This document shows positions 10,214 to 21,794 of a stretch of DNA of 64,000 bases, in pieces. A program made the translations under genes and the position numbers. Positions within the stretch are counted from its first letter, which is position 1. Every line of letters starts with the position of its first letter. This DNA is from Ciona savignyi (taxonomy: Eukaryota > Chordata > Ascidiacea > Phlebobranchia > Cionidae). The DNA is taken from positions 95,774 through 159,773 of the forward strand of contig CH000799.1 in assembly GCA_000149265.1 (NCBI GenBank). Direction: 5' to 3'. The notes beneath the pieces were generated by a model. That model was not told where the DNA came from. It saw only the letters and a program-made list of their open reading frames with translations, and did no database searches.

Positions 10214-11940
10214 ATGAAAAAGCGAAAAAATCGAGCTTACAAGATAATGAAGGTAAACTTTTATTTGCATTAATTTGTGACAAATTGTAAGCACAATGGT
10301 GTTTACTTAAAATAAACATGAATATCCTATCTATCCTATCCCAAATACGTTTCATTTTACCATTTATTTATTTATACCGAAATTTTTTTAAATGTCCGCC
10401 CAGTTAGTTTGATGGTTTAGTCATTTAGTGTGACGCCTTTTAATCGAAAGGTGCAGGTTTAAATGTGGATAGGATATTCATGTATATCCCCGTGAATGGG
10501 AAAACTAAGGGGGTTAACACACGAGCAATCGGTTTTCCCACTCACGGGGATAAACCTAAATATCCTATCATAAAAAATTAAATGATTCTACTGGGAATGA
10601 CCTTTATATTGCAACTTTTTTTGTGTATTTTTGGATATGGTTTATTATTTGTAAATGTGCCATTTGCGCAGTATAGGTAAAAAATGGCCGTAAATTTTAA
10701 TTCTATTATAATCTTAGTAAGCTTGAACTGTTAATGTGGGGTGCAAGGTAGGAGAAGTTATATTTATTCATTGCATAAAAGTAAATAGCTTACCCACGCA
10801 TAGATATGGATGGAAAACGTGATGGATGTATATTAATAAATAAAACTAATATGTACGGCATAGGACGTAAAGTTCATGTTTATTGTCCGTCTAAACTAAA
10901 CGCTTCATGTGTTTTCCCAATTCTACATATAGCTAATACATGAATATACTATCCTATTTACGAGTGTGGGATAATCGTTAACTTTTTTCGTACTACCATT
11001 TTTTCAGTCGAGTTATCACCCTGTGTAGTGTGCTGCTACTTTACTGAAGATATGCTATACTTACTCTTAAAATGTGTACATGTTATCATGCTTAACTAAT
11101 ACTACTAATTACGTAAACAGGAATCGGTACAAGCTAAAGGAACGCCACCGTTGCCTGGTGTTGCGGTAAGTCGATAAAATCTGGTGAATTGTGAGAACTA
11201 AAATGGTCCACGTATAATAGTTTACCCTAAACGCTGCAATTATGTATTCTTTGCGAAAAATATGATTTGAAGAAACTAAACAATACAGAAATTGCCTCGT
11301 GTTATCAGTGTATCAAATATGGATATTTTGCACCGAAAATTTCAGTCTGTAACGGCGAGCTATTAAAAATAATCTTATAGCTTCACGTCGTAAACACAAA
11401 ATTTAACAGTACTTTAAACTTTATAATTTTGTTAGCATTTTACTGCAAATACTGCTTAAAAAACAAGCATAATATTTGCTAAAGTCGGTTTCATACTTTT
11501 AATTCATTAAGTGTTTGGTACATTGTATAACGACACCTGACCCTTCTTAATTCGTATGATTGTTTAAAATATATTGTGGCTTTTTTAACAATTTTAAGAA
11601 CCTGTAAATATTTGTGCCTAACGAATAACTGTTTTGTTTTTTATTCTGTTCTAGGACAATATGATGACACCTCGAACTTGTTCTGCATAGATTGACTGAC
11701 GGCTGCGCGTGTAACCTGCTATACGCGTCTTTGCATATATAATACAGTTGTGGATACAACAGAATAGCTGATTTGTCTAAATTGTTGTACACTAAAATCG
11801 CAAATTAGAAAAAATATTAGGAAGTTATTAAAATTTCTGTTAGCAGTAATGATATGTTAGTTATTTACTGACTATATTTATACATATATTATGTTATATA
11901 ACTCGACTTTTTGTTACAGAAACGTAGGAAACAAAATTAA
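10214..11940 (+). CDS. Tentative three-exon basic micropeptide (34 codons plus stop)
   Basis: Three short segments join in phase zero with normal signals: 10214-10252 (ATG.., donor GTAAAC), 11121-11165 (acceptor AACAG, donor GTAAGT) and 11920-11940 (acceptor TTTTTGTTACAG, stop TAA). The peptide begins MKKRKNRAYKIMK, has a middle ESVQAKGTPPLPGVA and ends KRRKQN, so it is strongly basic. The third acceptor lies only 39 bases before the ATG of the next open frame, so the last exon could equally be just the 5' leader of that gene, or the two could be expressed from one transcript as in tunicate operons. Without transcript data this is a hypothesis. Confidence 0.25.
10316..10575. mobile_element. 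Composite SINE with inverted (fold-back) tails
   Basis: A tail-type ATCCTATCTATCCTATCCC at 10324 is followed by a decayed tRNA-like head (near 10398-10465). Two copies of the SINE 3' region face each other: GGATATTCATGTATATCCCC near 10471 and GGTTTTCCCACTCACGGGGA near 10531, ending in ATCCTATC. The pair can fold back. It probably arose by one SINE inserting into another. Confidence 0.7.
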
Positions 11941-11957
11941 TTAATCCAATAATTATC

Positions 11958-12257
11958 ATGGAAATTCAAAAGTTTTTCAAGCAGTTTGAAAGTGACCTGG
12001 CCGCGTTCGAGGGGAGAGCGTACAGAGCGCAATTCGTGCGGGACATTAATTCGTATGAGGACGCAATATTGGCTCTCGACAGTCTTGGTCGATCAATGGA
12101 AAATATGGTGCTGGAGGTGAATTCAGCAATAAGAAAAGAAAGAACAAGCTCCCAACAATTAAAAGAAACCGTTGACGCATTGTCGCCAGTGAACTCGCAG
12201 GATTCCCGGTGGTTCATTTCAACCAGGGTCGACCAAGAGAAGGTCAACTGCAAGTAG
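11958..12257 (+). CDS. Small helical protein, unknown function (99 codons)
   Basis: ATG at 11958 opens a 99-codon frame ending TAG at 12257. A clear acceptor (TTTTTGTTACAG) ends at 11919, so the leader is cis- or trans-spliced. Polyadenylation signals AATAAA occur at 12290 and 12323. This layout looks like a real expressed gene. The product is mostly helical, with no membrane segment. Residues from FESDLAAFEGRAYRAQFVRD onward share spaced residues with the minus-strand protein at 8142-8666 (F..eL..lE..aY+..F.+.iN..Ee....i..L.R). No known domain was recognised. Local GC content is higher than in the surroundings, as in the other real exons here. Confidence 0.6.
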   Translation: MEIQKFFKQFESDLAAFEGRAYRAQFVRDINSYEDAILALDSLGRSMENMVLEVNSAIRKERTSSQQLKETVDALSPVNSQDSRWFISTRVDQEKVNCK

Positions 12258-12329
12258 TGATGGTGATGCGTCAAAACTTGCCAAAATGTAATAAACAAAC
12301 TAATACACTTTTTGCCTTTGTAAATAAAA

Positions 12330-13088
12330 ATCACGAACAAGTTATAAATTGATTTTGGTGCTTTTCTGTAAACAATTTAATACATTCATTCTGTTAAAGT
12401 TTAAATAGGAAATTATACTTGTTATAGGATAGGGATAGAAAATTAATGTTTATCCGCGTAAATGAGAAAAAACAGACGTTGACACACGGAAACAAATGTT
12501 GTTTAAAATACAATAAAGAAACAAAATTTACTTGCCATAGCGCCCCGACATTTACTAAACGGAGTAATGGAATCGCAATGAAACTTAATGATCTGTTAGA
12601 CTACATAGTCTAAATTTAGATTTATTTCACTACAGCGCTTGAAAAGAAGCTTTAATTTAAAGCATTTGTGGTTAAATATTTGCAAAATTAAGACTTTTTT
12701 TCTTTATTTAACTACACATGAAAAATAAGTTTGGTTGGTTAACTATGGGACCCATGCGTTTATGCTTGCAGAAACAAAAACTACATACTCAGTGTATAAA
12801 ATACAAAATGTGGTTAGGGACCATGTACCATAAATATATGGCCTACAACATGTGTTTTACAAATAGTGTTGGATAAACACGTGGTTGGCACTCTCTAGTT
12901 GTTTAAATTGACTCTGCATAACTCATTTTTAAGAATTGGGAGATTAAAAAACTTTACTCGGTTTTGTCCCTATTCACCCTGCAGTCCCTATACACCCCGG
13001 TTTACAGTATATCAATCTTTTACAAGAAACATTCAGTTCATTCAGCCATTTCTCAGGCTTTCAATACAGGCAAGACAAGCATTTAGAC
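12330..13088. other. Intergenic with a SINE tail relic
   Basis: A degraded SINE 3' region at about 12424-12490 (TATAGGATAGGGATAG, then TTTATCCGCGTAAATGAG). Otherwise AT-rich sequence without a supported gene. Confidence 0.5.
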
Positions 13089-13387
13089 CAGGGATGTCCA
13101 ACCTGCGGCTCACCTGAGGTTTTTGTGCGGCCCGCCAGTCATTTTCACTCCAAGTAGTATTTTGCACTTTGAATCTTAGCCTAATTAAAATGTATCAGTC
13201 TGCGTTTAGGGGCGCAGTAATAGTAGGCTATAAGTATGGGAGAAACAGGAAGATTATATAAAGCTATAATGGTTTTTAAATGTTTCTTTATATACCCATT
13301 TTTCTTAAAATTTAATAGGTTCTGCGGCCCATTGAATTATTTTAAGTGACAATGCGGCCCACTACAATGAACGGTTGGACATCCCTG
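13089..13387. mobile_element. hAT-type MITE, family 1, copy A
   Basis: Terminal inverted repeats CAGGGATGTCCAAC and GTTGGACATCCCTG bound 299 bp. An 8-bp target duplication ATTTAGAC flanks it at 13081-13088 and 13388-13395. CAG...CTG ends with an 8-bp duplication are diagnostic of hAT elements. The inside holds GCGGCCC-rich blocks near both ends and no coding capacity, so it is nonautonomous. A second copy is at 17405-17718. Confidence 0.92.
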
Positions 13388-13404
13388 ATTTAGACTATCT
13401 ATAG

Positions 13405-14440
13405 CAGGCATGGGCAACCCCTGGCACGCGTGCCCAACTTGGCACGCGAGCTCGTATTTCTGGCACGCTAGTTCAAGGAAATTAGATTCCTTTCTCTTAA
13501 AGATGATAACTTAAAAGTTGTTGTATTATTTGAGCTTTGGCCACGTGCATAAAATGTTTATTAACGTAAGTTGTGAAGATTTGATTATTTATTACCGTGT
13601 TATTGTTACTCAACAAACACCAAAGAGTACAACATCCGCTTGCAAATTTCGCAACCTGCTGCCAGAGACGAATCGGACGTGAGAGAAATTTGTACGTTTG
13701 TGCATACAACCAGAAGTAGTTAATATCAGTTACCCCTAGCATCCTAATTTACTTTTGTTAGCAAATTGAGATACAAAGTGTTATAAGACTAAACACGATG
13801 TACGATGTACCAGTAAGGTCATTCGGCATCGGTAAATGTCATAAATGCATATTTCGGCAAGTAAAAAAAAAGACCGGTAACTTATTTCACATAAGCTCAT
13901 CGTTACGTTTATCAAATTGCGTTAATGAGAGTAAAAATTCATCGTTGAACACACTTTTTCACCTGCCTAAGGTTTGCTCTATCAGTAATAGTACAGCGCT
14001 TGGTTGTTTTACAGTAAATATAAAAATTAAAAGCCATTACTGTAAAACAGCGGTTCTCAAACTGGGGTCTGCGGTCTTTTGGGGACCGCGAGACAATTTT
14101 CTGGAACCGCTAAGCACCTTCCAAAAAATTTAAACGACGCTTTTGAAAAAAAACTGTAAAATTAAGTTTTTACGCAACTTTTTTTCCAATCAACTTAACA
14201 AACAATTTGTCATGAAAGCTTACAGGCTATTGGCATTTATGACATCACAAGAAGCTATTTGATGTCACATTAGTGCAATTCAAAAGTACAGAACTTCTAC
14301 TATAGTAGGAAATAGTACAACTCCTATTATAGTAGGAGTAAACATTCAAAAACACGAATTGTAAGTTGGCACGCGAAAGGATTTTTCCAATAATTTTAGC
14401 CGATTTTGGCACTCAGGCCGAGAAAGGTTGCCCACCCCTG
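13405..14440. mobile_element. hAT-type nonautonomous element, family 2, 1,036 bp
   Basis: Ends are CAGGCATGGGCAACC and GGTTGCCCACCCCTG, with the 8-bp target duplication ATCTATAG at 13397-13404 and 14441-14448. GGCACGC blocks lie near both ends. Small open frames inside show no transposase similarity. Near 14048 the string CAGCGGTTCTCAAACTGGGG resembles a further hAT end, perhaps a nested fragment, and a 13-bp inverted repeat (TGTTTTACAGTAA) lies at about 14005-14050. Confidence 0.9.
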
Positions 14441-14699
14441 ATCTATAGTTTAATTCTACCAGATTTTGAAAGCATCAGTGATCATACTTCAGAGTTGCAT
14501 TTAACATTAGTTCTATCAATTCGAAATTAGAGCTCATAGTTAAACCAGATATGTTTTATTTATATAAATTAAACTTAAAACCTTAAAAAAAATTTTAGTT
14601 GCTAGGGATAATGTTACTAACATTCTGATTCGGATAGTGTCATCCCAATTGACACCAAGCTTTTATTGATTTAAGAATTATTGTATTAGTACCGTACTA

Positions 14700-15067
14700 C
14701 ATAAGAGATTTATGTATTTTATTTGTGATAGCCATGTGCAGGTCACAACCACAGATGGTGGTCTGGTGTTAATGCCAGTTTTTTTTATGTTGTTGTTTGA
14801 TTTCTTTGTTGTCAAACTTGGGTAACATATTATCACACAGGCATTCGGCAGATTACTTTGTGGCCTCTGTCGGGTTACTGGAACTATTACAGTGTATTGT
14901 ATATAATTGAGTACCACAATTATTTATGTTTAACTCTTTTTTAATCCACTGGGTTCCAAATATCTGCTAATAAGCTTGTGCAGGGATAAAGCCAACTAGG
15001 CAGCGGTTGTTCTAATCGAACAACATTTCGAAATGATAATGCTCTAACCGGCTGCGCTATGTGGCCT
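14700..15067 (-). mobile_element. tRNA-derived SINE, tRNA-Ile/Ala-like head
   Basis: Read on the minus strand from 15066, the head GGCCACATAGCGCAGCCGG is followed by GTTAGAGC, an A-box, and GTTCGATTAGAAC, a B-box, close to tRNA-Ile or tRNA-Ala. The body shares the ACTGTAATAGTTCCAGTAACC-type block with the other SINEs of the window. The tail is decayed. Confidence 0.75.
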
Positions 15068-15257
15068 AATCAATATAAAATAATTAATGTTTTTGATGCA
15101 AACAAAGTTAAAAAAAAAAAATTAATTACTTGATGAAATTAAATTGAATTAAAAAAAAAAAAAAAAAATTTAATTGAAGACTTGGTTGATTAAAACAATT
15201 TTAAAATTTAGTTGGCTGTTGGTATAGTTCTTTGTTGTAAATAAAGTTAATATGAAT

Positions 15258-15357
15258 NNNNNNNNNNNNNNNNNNNNNNNNNNNNNNNNNNNNNNNNNNN
15301 NNNNNNNNNNNNNNNNNNNNNNNNNNNNNNNNNNNNNNNNNNNNNNNNNNNNNNNNN
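15258..15357. other. Assembly gap (100 N)
   Basis: Exactly 100 unknown bases, a conventional placeholder for a gap of unknown size, next to a low-complexity A-rich stretch at 15110-15170. Confidence 0.99.
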
Positions 15358-17404
15358 AATAGAAAGTACATATCTTAGTCCACTTCCAGCTGGGCGCCCA
15401 CTTCGTAAACGATCAGACGTAATTACGGTCAGGCGTAATTACTATAAACAAGCTGTGTTTTGTATCCAGATCCGGAGGTAAATTCGGTCTGTTGCTTACG
15501 TTTTTTTCGACGTATTTCGGCGTGCTACGTTCTGTGTAACATTTGTTACAGCTGCGTGTCATCTCGACCTAGTAATTTTCCAGCAACAATATCCGGCCGT
15601 GTTGAGTTTAAGTTGTGTGTTTACTAAACAAAACTTTAATCATGCAATTTGTTCTGTAAATTGTACTTGTTTTACAAGGTTGGTCATTACTCTCTACTTT
15701 TTCTCATTTCTCTTGCTTTCGTGTTAGTAAAAATTAGATAAATAAAACGTCAAAATTTTGTACATATTTTTGTATATCTTGTTTATGTTAATTTTAGCGA
15801 TCTCGAGCTTTTGCGAACACAATACCGCGGGCGATCGCACGAAAATTAGTGAGATTAATTTACGTAGTATAATGCAAGTCATTCTATCATTTATGACTAC
15901 GTATAAGACGAAAATATTAGGTATGATACAATGCAAACACTCTTTGGACCCGACAATAATCGCACACATATTCCATTTGGTTCAACATATTATGCAATCT
16001 GTTATGTACACACAGGTTCTAAACTTAGAACAGCTGCGCCATTTCCGCACTAAATGACTTAACATCTTACCCTTTTCTGTTTTCCATTAACTGCTGTCCT
16101 TTATATATCATGAAGACGTACATAACTGATAACGTACAAGGAGCTGACCAGGTTTCCAATAAATCCGAATTCATAGTGTCTCACACAATGCATAGGCAGC
16201 TAAAACCACGTCACTCCTGGGACTGTAAAACAACGCAGCACTAATCAGAACATCCGTATTGGTTTGGCTTATGAACTTAAAATGCATAACAATACACTAT
16301 TCGTCATTCTCTCAAATTTAAATGTAATCGGGTTCAATAGAACATCGGGTTCAATAGAACAAAACAAACGCGATACTGTTGGCGAGATGTAACGTAAGCT
16401 TTGCTTTGCGCAAAGCTATATTTCATAGGTTGTACTATTCGCTTGGCTGATTTTAAACACGTCTGCATCACGCCATCCGGCGTTGAATTCAACTGGCGTG
16501 TTAATAAAAGAAATGTCAGATCGGTTTGTTAAGGCATTGGGCCTTCAAGATTACGATAAGAGAGAGTTCAATTTGTTGCTCGTATTGATTTACAACAGCG
16601 CAGTTAAACTGTTATGGTTAAAGTGTTGCGTTCCCTTTCGGGTACTTGCGCTATCATGTACAACTATTATATCTTTGCCTAGCTTCGACACAAAGAGTAA
16701 CGCAAAATGCTATCCTAAAATTAGTCGGCTTGTTGAATAAATAATTTTCATTTTATAATGAAACTCGTAGTGCCTTCACTATCTAGTTATGTACAGATAA
16801 TCATACGCTTATCACTAATATGGTTACAGCAACATTGGTTCCAAACCTATTTGACTAAAATTCCTTTACCGTACCTGTCCTAGCAATTATGTCGTTACTA
16901 GTATACGCAAGTTTTATATTTTGGTAACCGATTGTCTAACTTGTTTATGCGAATTATTACATAACAAAAGTATCTGTATAAAAATTAGTTTATGGACATA
17001 TGATCATAGAAAACTAATAATTAAGTTTTTTAAATTGTAAAACATTTTAGGATAAATAAACTACATGCGACATCATTACCGAAAAATATGCACTACCCAC
17101 CGCAAAATTCCTAACGAAGCATACCAAAGAGTACGTGGACCCGACACATCATGCACAAAATATATCTATATTCCTGACTTATTACATATATGTAAGAAAG
17201 ATGTAGAAGCATCCGTCTATCTATAAATTCAATAAAACAAACTAACGGCTCTCAGACTTCAAAGCATTTATTTAGAAAATGCCACTGGTTAAACAAGACA
17301 AAATCCGAATGATACAAACTCGAGTGAGTTTTAAAATGATAGTAGACCTACTGGTTACACGCACAACGGAAATATCGGAAGAACGTGGTGTTTAGGCTTT
17401 AGGC
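15358..17404. other. Intergenic, no supported gene
   Basis: Only short open frames without splice context, biased composition or recognisable similarity (for example 15758-16057 and 16483-16740). No repeat end was identified. Confidence 0.5.
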
Positions 17405-17718
17405 CAGGGATGTCCAACCTGCGGCCCGCACACTGCGGCCCGCCTGAGATTTTTGTGCGGCCCGCTAGTCATTTTCACTCCCAAGTAGTATTTTGACCTT
17501 TGAATCTTAGCATAATTAAAATGTATCAGTCAGCTTTAAGGGGCGCAGTAACAGTAGGCTATAAGTATGGGAGCAACAGAAATACAGGATTATACATTAA
17601 TGGATTTTAATTGTTTCTTTATGTACCAATTTTTCTTGAAATTTAATAGGTTTTGCGGCCCATTGAATTAATTTAAGTGACAATGCGGCCCACTACAATA
17701 AAATGTTGGACATCCCTA
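17405..17718. mobile_element. hAT-type MITE, family 1, copy B
   Basis: Same family as 13089-13387: begins CAGGGATGTCCAACC and ends GTTGGACATCCCTA, 314 bp. The 8-bp target duplication is CTTTAGGC at 17397-17404 and CTTTATGC at 17719-17726, one mismatch. A short tandem duplication of the GCGGCCCGC block near its left end explains the extra length over copy A. Confidence 0.92.
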
Positions 17719-17726
17719 CTTTATGC

Positions 17727-18194
17727 TATAGATGGCGTATAACCAATTAAGACCTCTATGAACGGCAGGATGTGACGAGTGGTACCCTCCATGAGTCATT
17801 GTTTTTAAACGAGTGTTTTGCTGAGTAACAATGGTGGTGATTCCCCAATGTTTGTTTTGTTGAAAGCAGCATGTGCTAGGCTGCGCGCCGGTGTTCTTGT
17901 TTAGCTGTAAAGTTTTGTAATCGTGGAGCAGTGCTTTGTAAAATAAAGGTGTTGAATGTGCATCTGCTAGCTGTTTTGTTGGAAAAAAGTTGCCGATGTA
18001 CGAAGGGGTATGGGCTCAAAATTTTTAAACAAAATTTTGTAAGGTTTTGAGTTTAGGTTGCAGATCCAAGCTTCAATTTTAAATTGTGAAAAAATCTAAG
18101 ACTTCCTATGTCAGGATTTTGAGTGCCAGTCGTTTTTGTGAGGTCAGTTTGCATTGGAGAGATAGGGAAAATAATTAGTTGAACGCCTCCTATA
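17727..18194 (+). mobile_element. Unclassified TIR element (MITE), copy 1 of 3
   Basis: Begins TATAGATGGCGTATAACC and ends GTTGAACGCCTCCTATA, imperfect inverted repeats. It lies directly against the target duplication of the hAT MITE to its left. About 470 bp are shared with 31428-31894 and 37157-37564 (both inverted), including AAGGGGTATGGGCTCAAAAT, CTGCGCGCCGGTGTTC and TGACGAGTGGTACCCT. No open frame of note, so nonautonomous. Confidence 0.8.
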
Positions 18195-19315
18195 CTCTAA
18201 CAGAATTATTATGGGTTTCCTTTCATTCCTGAGGAAACACATTTTGATTTTACTCCGTTTTTTTTAAATTTAATATTTAGCCTACTTTAAACCTTTTATG
18301 GCAACCAATTATTGTCGTACATCTAAACATGCAAAGCAAAAATGCAAACCACATTTGGTATAGGGCCTATTCTGTTTTCAGTTGGTCGAACAACGCAATG
18401 CTGGATGAAACTTCCGAAAAAGTTCTACTATATAATGTTGTGCGTTATACCGTATTACATTTTTCCAATATATTACCTAAAGACCTATTTAAGAAAGTTT
18501 CTCAAGATAAAAAAACAGGTCGGCCAGCATTAACCAACAGCCGCAACAAAAAAACACAACTAAAACAATCCATCGATTATCGTATGCACAATAACCCATT
18601 GCAGTGTAGCTGCGTAAGGCTTACCCCACCACGGACACACCGTTTTCTAGTAAATTCCGCGATATCAGTCACCCGCCTACGGTCTTTTACATACTGTATT
18701 GGGAATAAAATATATATAATATATATTTTGATTAAGTTTTAATAATTTATACTGTATGAAATGTTTGTCTAAATCTATTATAGTTTGTTTTGTATGATTG
18801 GTCCCTTCCTTTAAGACTATGTCCACCGAACAATTGCTTTGAGCACAACCTTCAGTCACTACGTAAACCATTCGATAGAGACTATATCTAACCTGGCGTT
18901 TACTTTTTTAATAAACTTTAGTCAAGTATAAATTAATTTATGTACATTTAGAAACACATCGTAATAGTATATGGATAAAATGGTTGGATTGGAATATCAC
19001 AGACAAAATGGAATAATCTTTCGGTATAGAATTCAGAATCTATTTTCTCCGACGAATGTTTTCATTTGCTACATCCGTCACGTGACTTGAAGGAGCCTTT
19101 GGAATCTGTTATGCAATAAAATATGTAAAAAACGATGCAACAACGCCAAAAGTGTCGAAATATCACACGGTGGGCGAGAGTAATCTGACGATAGCCCTTG
19201 TATTAACGCCCCTCTTACGTTTTTTTCATTTACGGGGATAAACATGAATAACCTTTTTACCCTTATATCAATTAATAAAAAAACGTTATTTGTTATACAA
19301 TATGATATTTACTGA
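18195..19315. other. Intergenic with a SINE 3' fragment
   Basis: A 137-codon frame at 18329-18742 has no recognisable domain or splice support. At about 19140-19255 a decayed SINE 3' region reads ATCTGACGATAGCCC and ends ACGGGGATAAACATGAATA. The end of the elongase transcript should lie just left of 19316. Confidence 0.5.
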
Positions 19316-21794
19316 TCAGTTTATAACTATACGTACAGGTGTTTCTTGTAGATTGGGTTTCTTCTTTAGGTATGCATTATAAAAGAAGTGAACGAATAGA
19401 ACCAGATATGATCCATACATAATTGTACCCGACCATAGATATTGATCGGACGAAACGCACGTTTGGCTTCTCCATGCAATTAAACTAAACATTGTAGCAC
19501 AACCCAGTACCATTTGTACTATCTGTGAATCAGTGGGATAGGTTAAATTTAGATTTTATACGACATTAAGCTAAAAATTGTCCTCCTACAACTTCACTGT
19601 TACAAGTTCCGATGTTTGCAAATCGGTACTCCGGGAATCCGAAAGACCATTAACACCAGTAATGACCATAAAATATCACTTACCTGGGAAGCAGTGATGA
19701 ATACTGAGATCAAACGTGGCAACCGCACACCTGCCGCTCTGACAGCATAGTAGGTGTACATGAATGCATGAATCAAAAAGTTCAGCGACATGAACACGGG
19801 CGCACCTACGAAATCACAATATTTGAACTAGTCTGGTTGTACAAACTGTCAGTTTAAAATTTACATATATATTAGCATATCATGAGTTTTAAAGAACGAT
19901 GCTAAACAAAAATTTGATAAGCTGACAATTTTTTTTACCGGGCCAAGTTTCGAACCCATGATGGGCTCGTCACCATGACTGTTTTTTTGTATAAGAGCCG
20001 GTATATGTATCGGTCGCGTTAACCATTCGGCCACAAGACCGTACCAAGCTGACATTTTATAAACACCATTTTACCCTTTAATCTCTAGCACCACATACCG
20101 GCATTGTGTTCAGAGTAGCCCGACCAACAAAACAGCGAAACAGTCAGATGATGATACCAGTGCAAACATATTACATTCTGCTTTCGAAATATGATAAACG
20201 CAGTATCTCCTGAAATTAAACAACACACTTATTATTGTGTATGTACAATGTAATAAAAAATCCAAAAAATTACAAACCATATTCGATGAACTTGCTGTAC
20301 ACAAATAAAATGGTCCAGAAGCGAGTGATCGGTCTTGTGTAGATACCACTATCGCACACTAAACCTCTTATGCCGGCGTCTTTGTATAAATAATAGACGC
20401 ATGTCAATGTTCGGAGGGAACCAACAATACTGAAGATTGCCAGCAGGGTAGACCAAAGAAGCATTGGCTTTCTTAGGTTGTAACTGCGCAAAGTAGGCGT
20501 AAAAATCTCTATAAAGGTTTTCTATTTCTATATTGATCGGATAGTATCAGCACTATAACATGCGCTCTACATTCACGGTAAAATCATTACTTTACCAGTT
20601 ATAGCCGATACTATCTAATCCTAACTATTCACAGAAAAATTGTATAACTTTATCATAATGTAGCCATGCTCTTAGGTTTCTTTGGTATGGAAACTCACAT
20701 GTATGTATTGAAGATTTATAACAGAGTATTGTAAAACCAACCAGTGTCATGAATCAGAAACAATGAACAATTACCCATGGAACTGTGTTATAATTTATAG
20801 TTGAAATTTCTGTTCTTGGCCAAAGAAAGGTAGTCTAATTAGTACACTAATTAAGCCATAATTGTTTTTCACTCGTAACTTCCCAGCATGTAATTCCGAA
20901 ATAATAATGTTATAACACATTTTATTGAATACGTCGTTTTATGCTTTAAAAAATGTAATTTTAACATTTTCCATGTATGTGTACGCGTGGCTCTTTACCC
21001 GACTGCAGCCTATATGCCTTGACCCACAAAGGCACGATGGCGGACAGAGTTTGATCTTTTAATACCGGCGCGCTAGCGTACGCTCAATATAACTAATTTA
21101 ACAACTGCCCGCCAGCGTGCTTAATAAATCGTGGATCAAGACTGGGGTCGAAACTGTGCTACCATACGAAAAAGACAGGGGGAATTTGGTTGAAGAAGCT
21201 AATTACCAAAATTCATAAATACCCGATTGTAAATTTGGTTCTACGTTCTCCGGAAAAAATAGTTTAATTTTACTAACATTTTTAATACAAGGTTATGTAC
21301 TCGAAATAATATATTATTTGTGTTGTTTTATTTTCAACCTGGGTAAATGATCGTGATATACGCATACCTCTTTTTTGCGTCCATATGCCGCTTACCACCC
21401 ACAATCATACCGATGTACATCACTGAAAGACAAAGCGGAACATTCCAGCTGGTAGTTAAGTTTCGAGTTTCAATTCCATCAAAAGCTTTTTCGAATTCCC
21501 ACGGTTGAAACCCCCAGTTACCTGTGAAGCCAGTGAGATAGGTTTAAAACACTATTTTCCGTCTAAGTTCATAATAACCAAACTCTCCAATACAAATTTA
21601 TAGAATCAGAATTAATTTTATTCCCATGTGTGGAATAATGACAGTGGTTATAACAGGAATAATCGTGAGATTTTTGTTAAACTTGCTGGATCGAGAAAAT
21701 GATCGTATATCATATATATACCATTTGACTATGTGAGACTAAGGACCATTAAATTACATGACTAACCTTCCAACAATTCATTGAATGCTGACAT
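19316..21794 (-). CDS. elovl6: Very-long-chain fatty acid elongase, ELOVL3/6 type, complete (275 codons)
   Basis: Catalyses the condensing step (3-ketoacyl-CoA synthase) that lengthens C12-C16 acyl-CoAs with malonyl-CoA in the ER membrane. Six exons in transcript order: 21794-21767, 21521-21368, 20483-20278, 20209-20099, 19805-19684, 19522-19316; all have GT-AG borders and the phases close exactly. The protein starts MSAFNELLEG and continues NWGFQPWEFEKAF as in ELOVL6. Exon 3 has YNLRKPMLLWSTLLAIFS and exon 4 the catalytic histidine box HWYHH with GDTAFIIFRKQ before it. Exon 5 has FLIHAFMYTYYAVRAAG and FITASQ, and exon 6 the last membrane segment YLVLFVHFFYNAYLKKK. Length and motif order match the family (about 265-275). 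ELOVL6 fits better than other ELOVLs by the AVRAAG stretch; ELOVL3 is the alternative. The 3' UTR was not delimited. Confidence 0.95.
19935..20043 (-). mobile_element. SINE head with tRNA-Ser/Leu-like promoter in an elongase intron
   Basis: On the minus strand it reads GGTCTTGTGGCCGAATGG then TTAACGCGACC, a tRNA-Ser/Leu-like A-box region, and later GGGTTCGAAAC, a B-box. The same head occurs at about 31108 (+), 38393 (-) and 60838 (+). It lies in the intron between 19806 and 20098 without touching the splice sites. Confidence 0.7.

Noticed and set aside
13497-14133. Open frames inside the 1-kb hAT element
   Set aside because: No transposase motifs; the element is too short to encode a hAT transposase.
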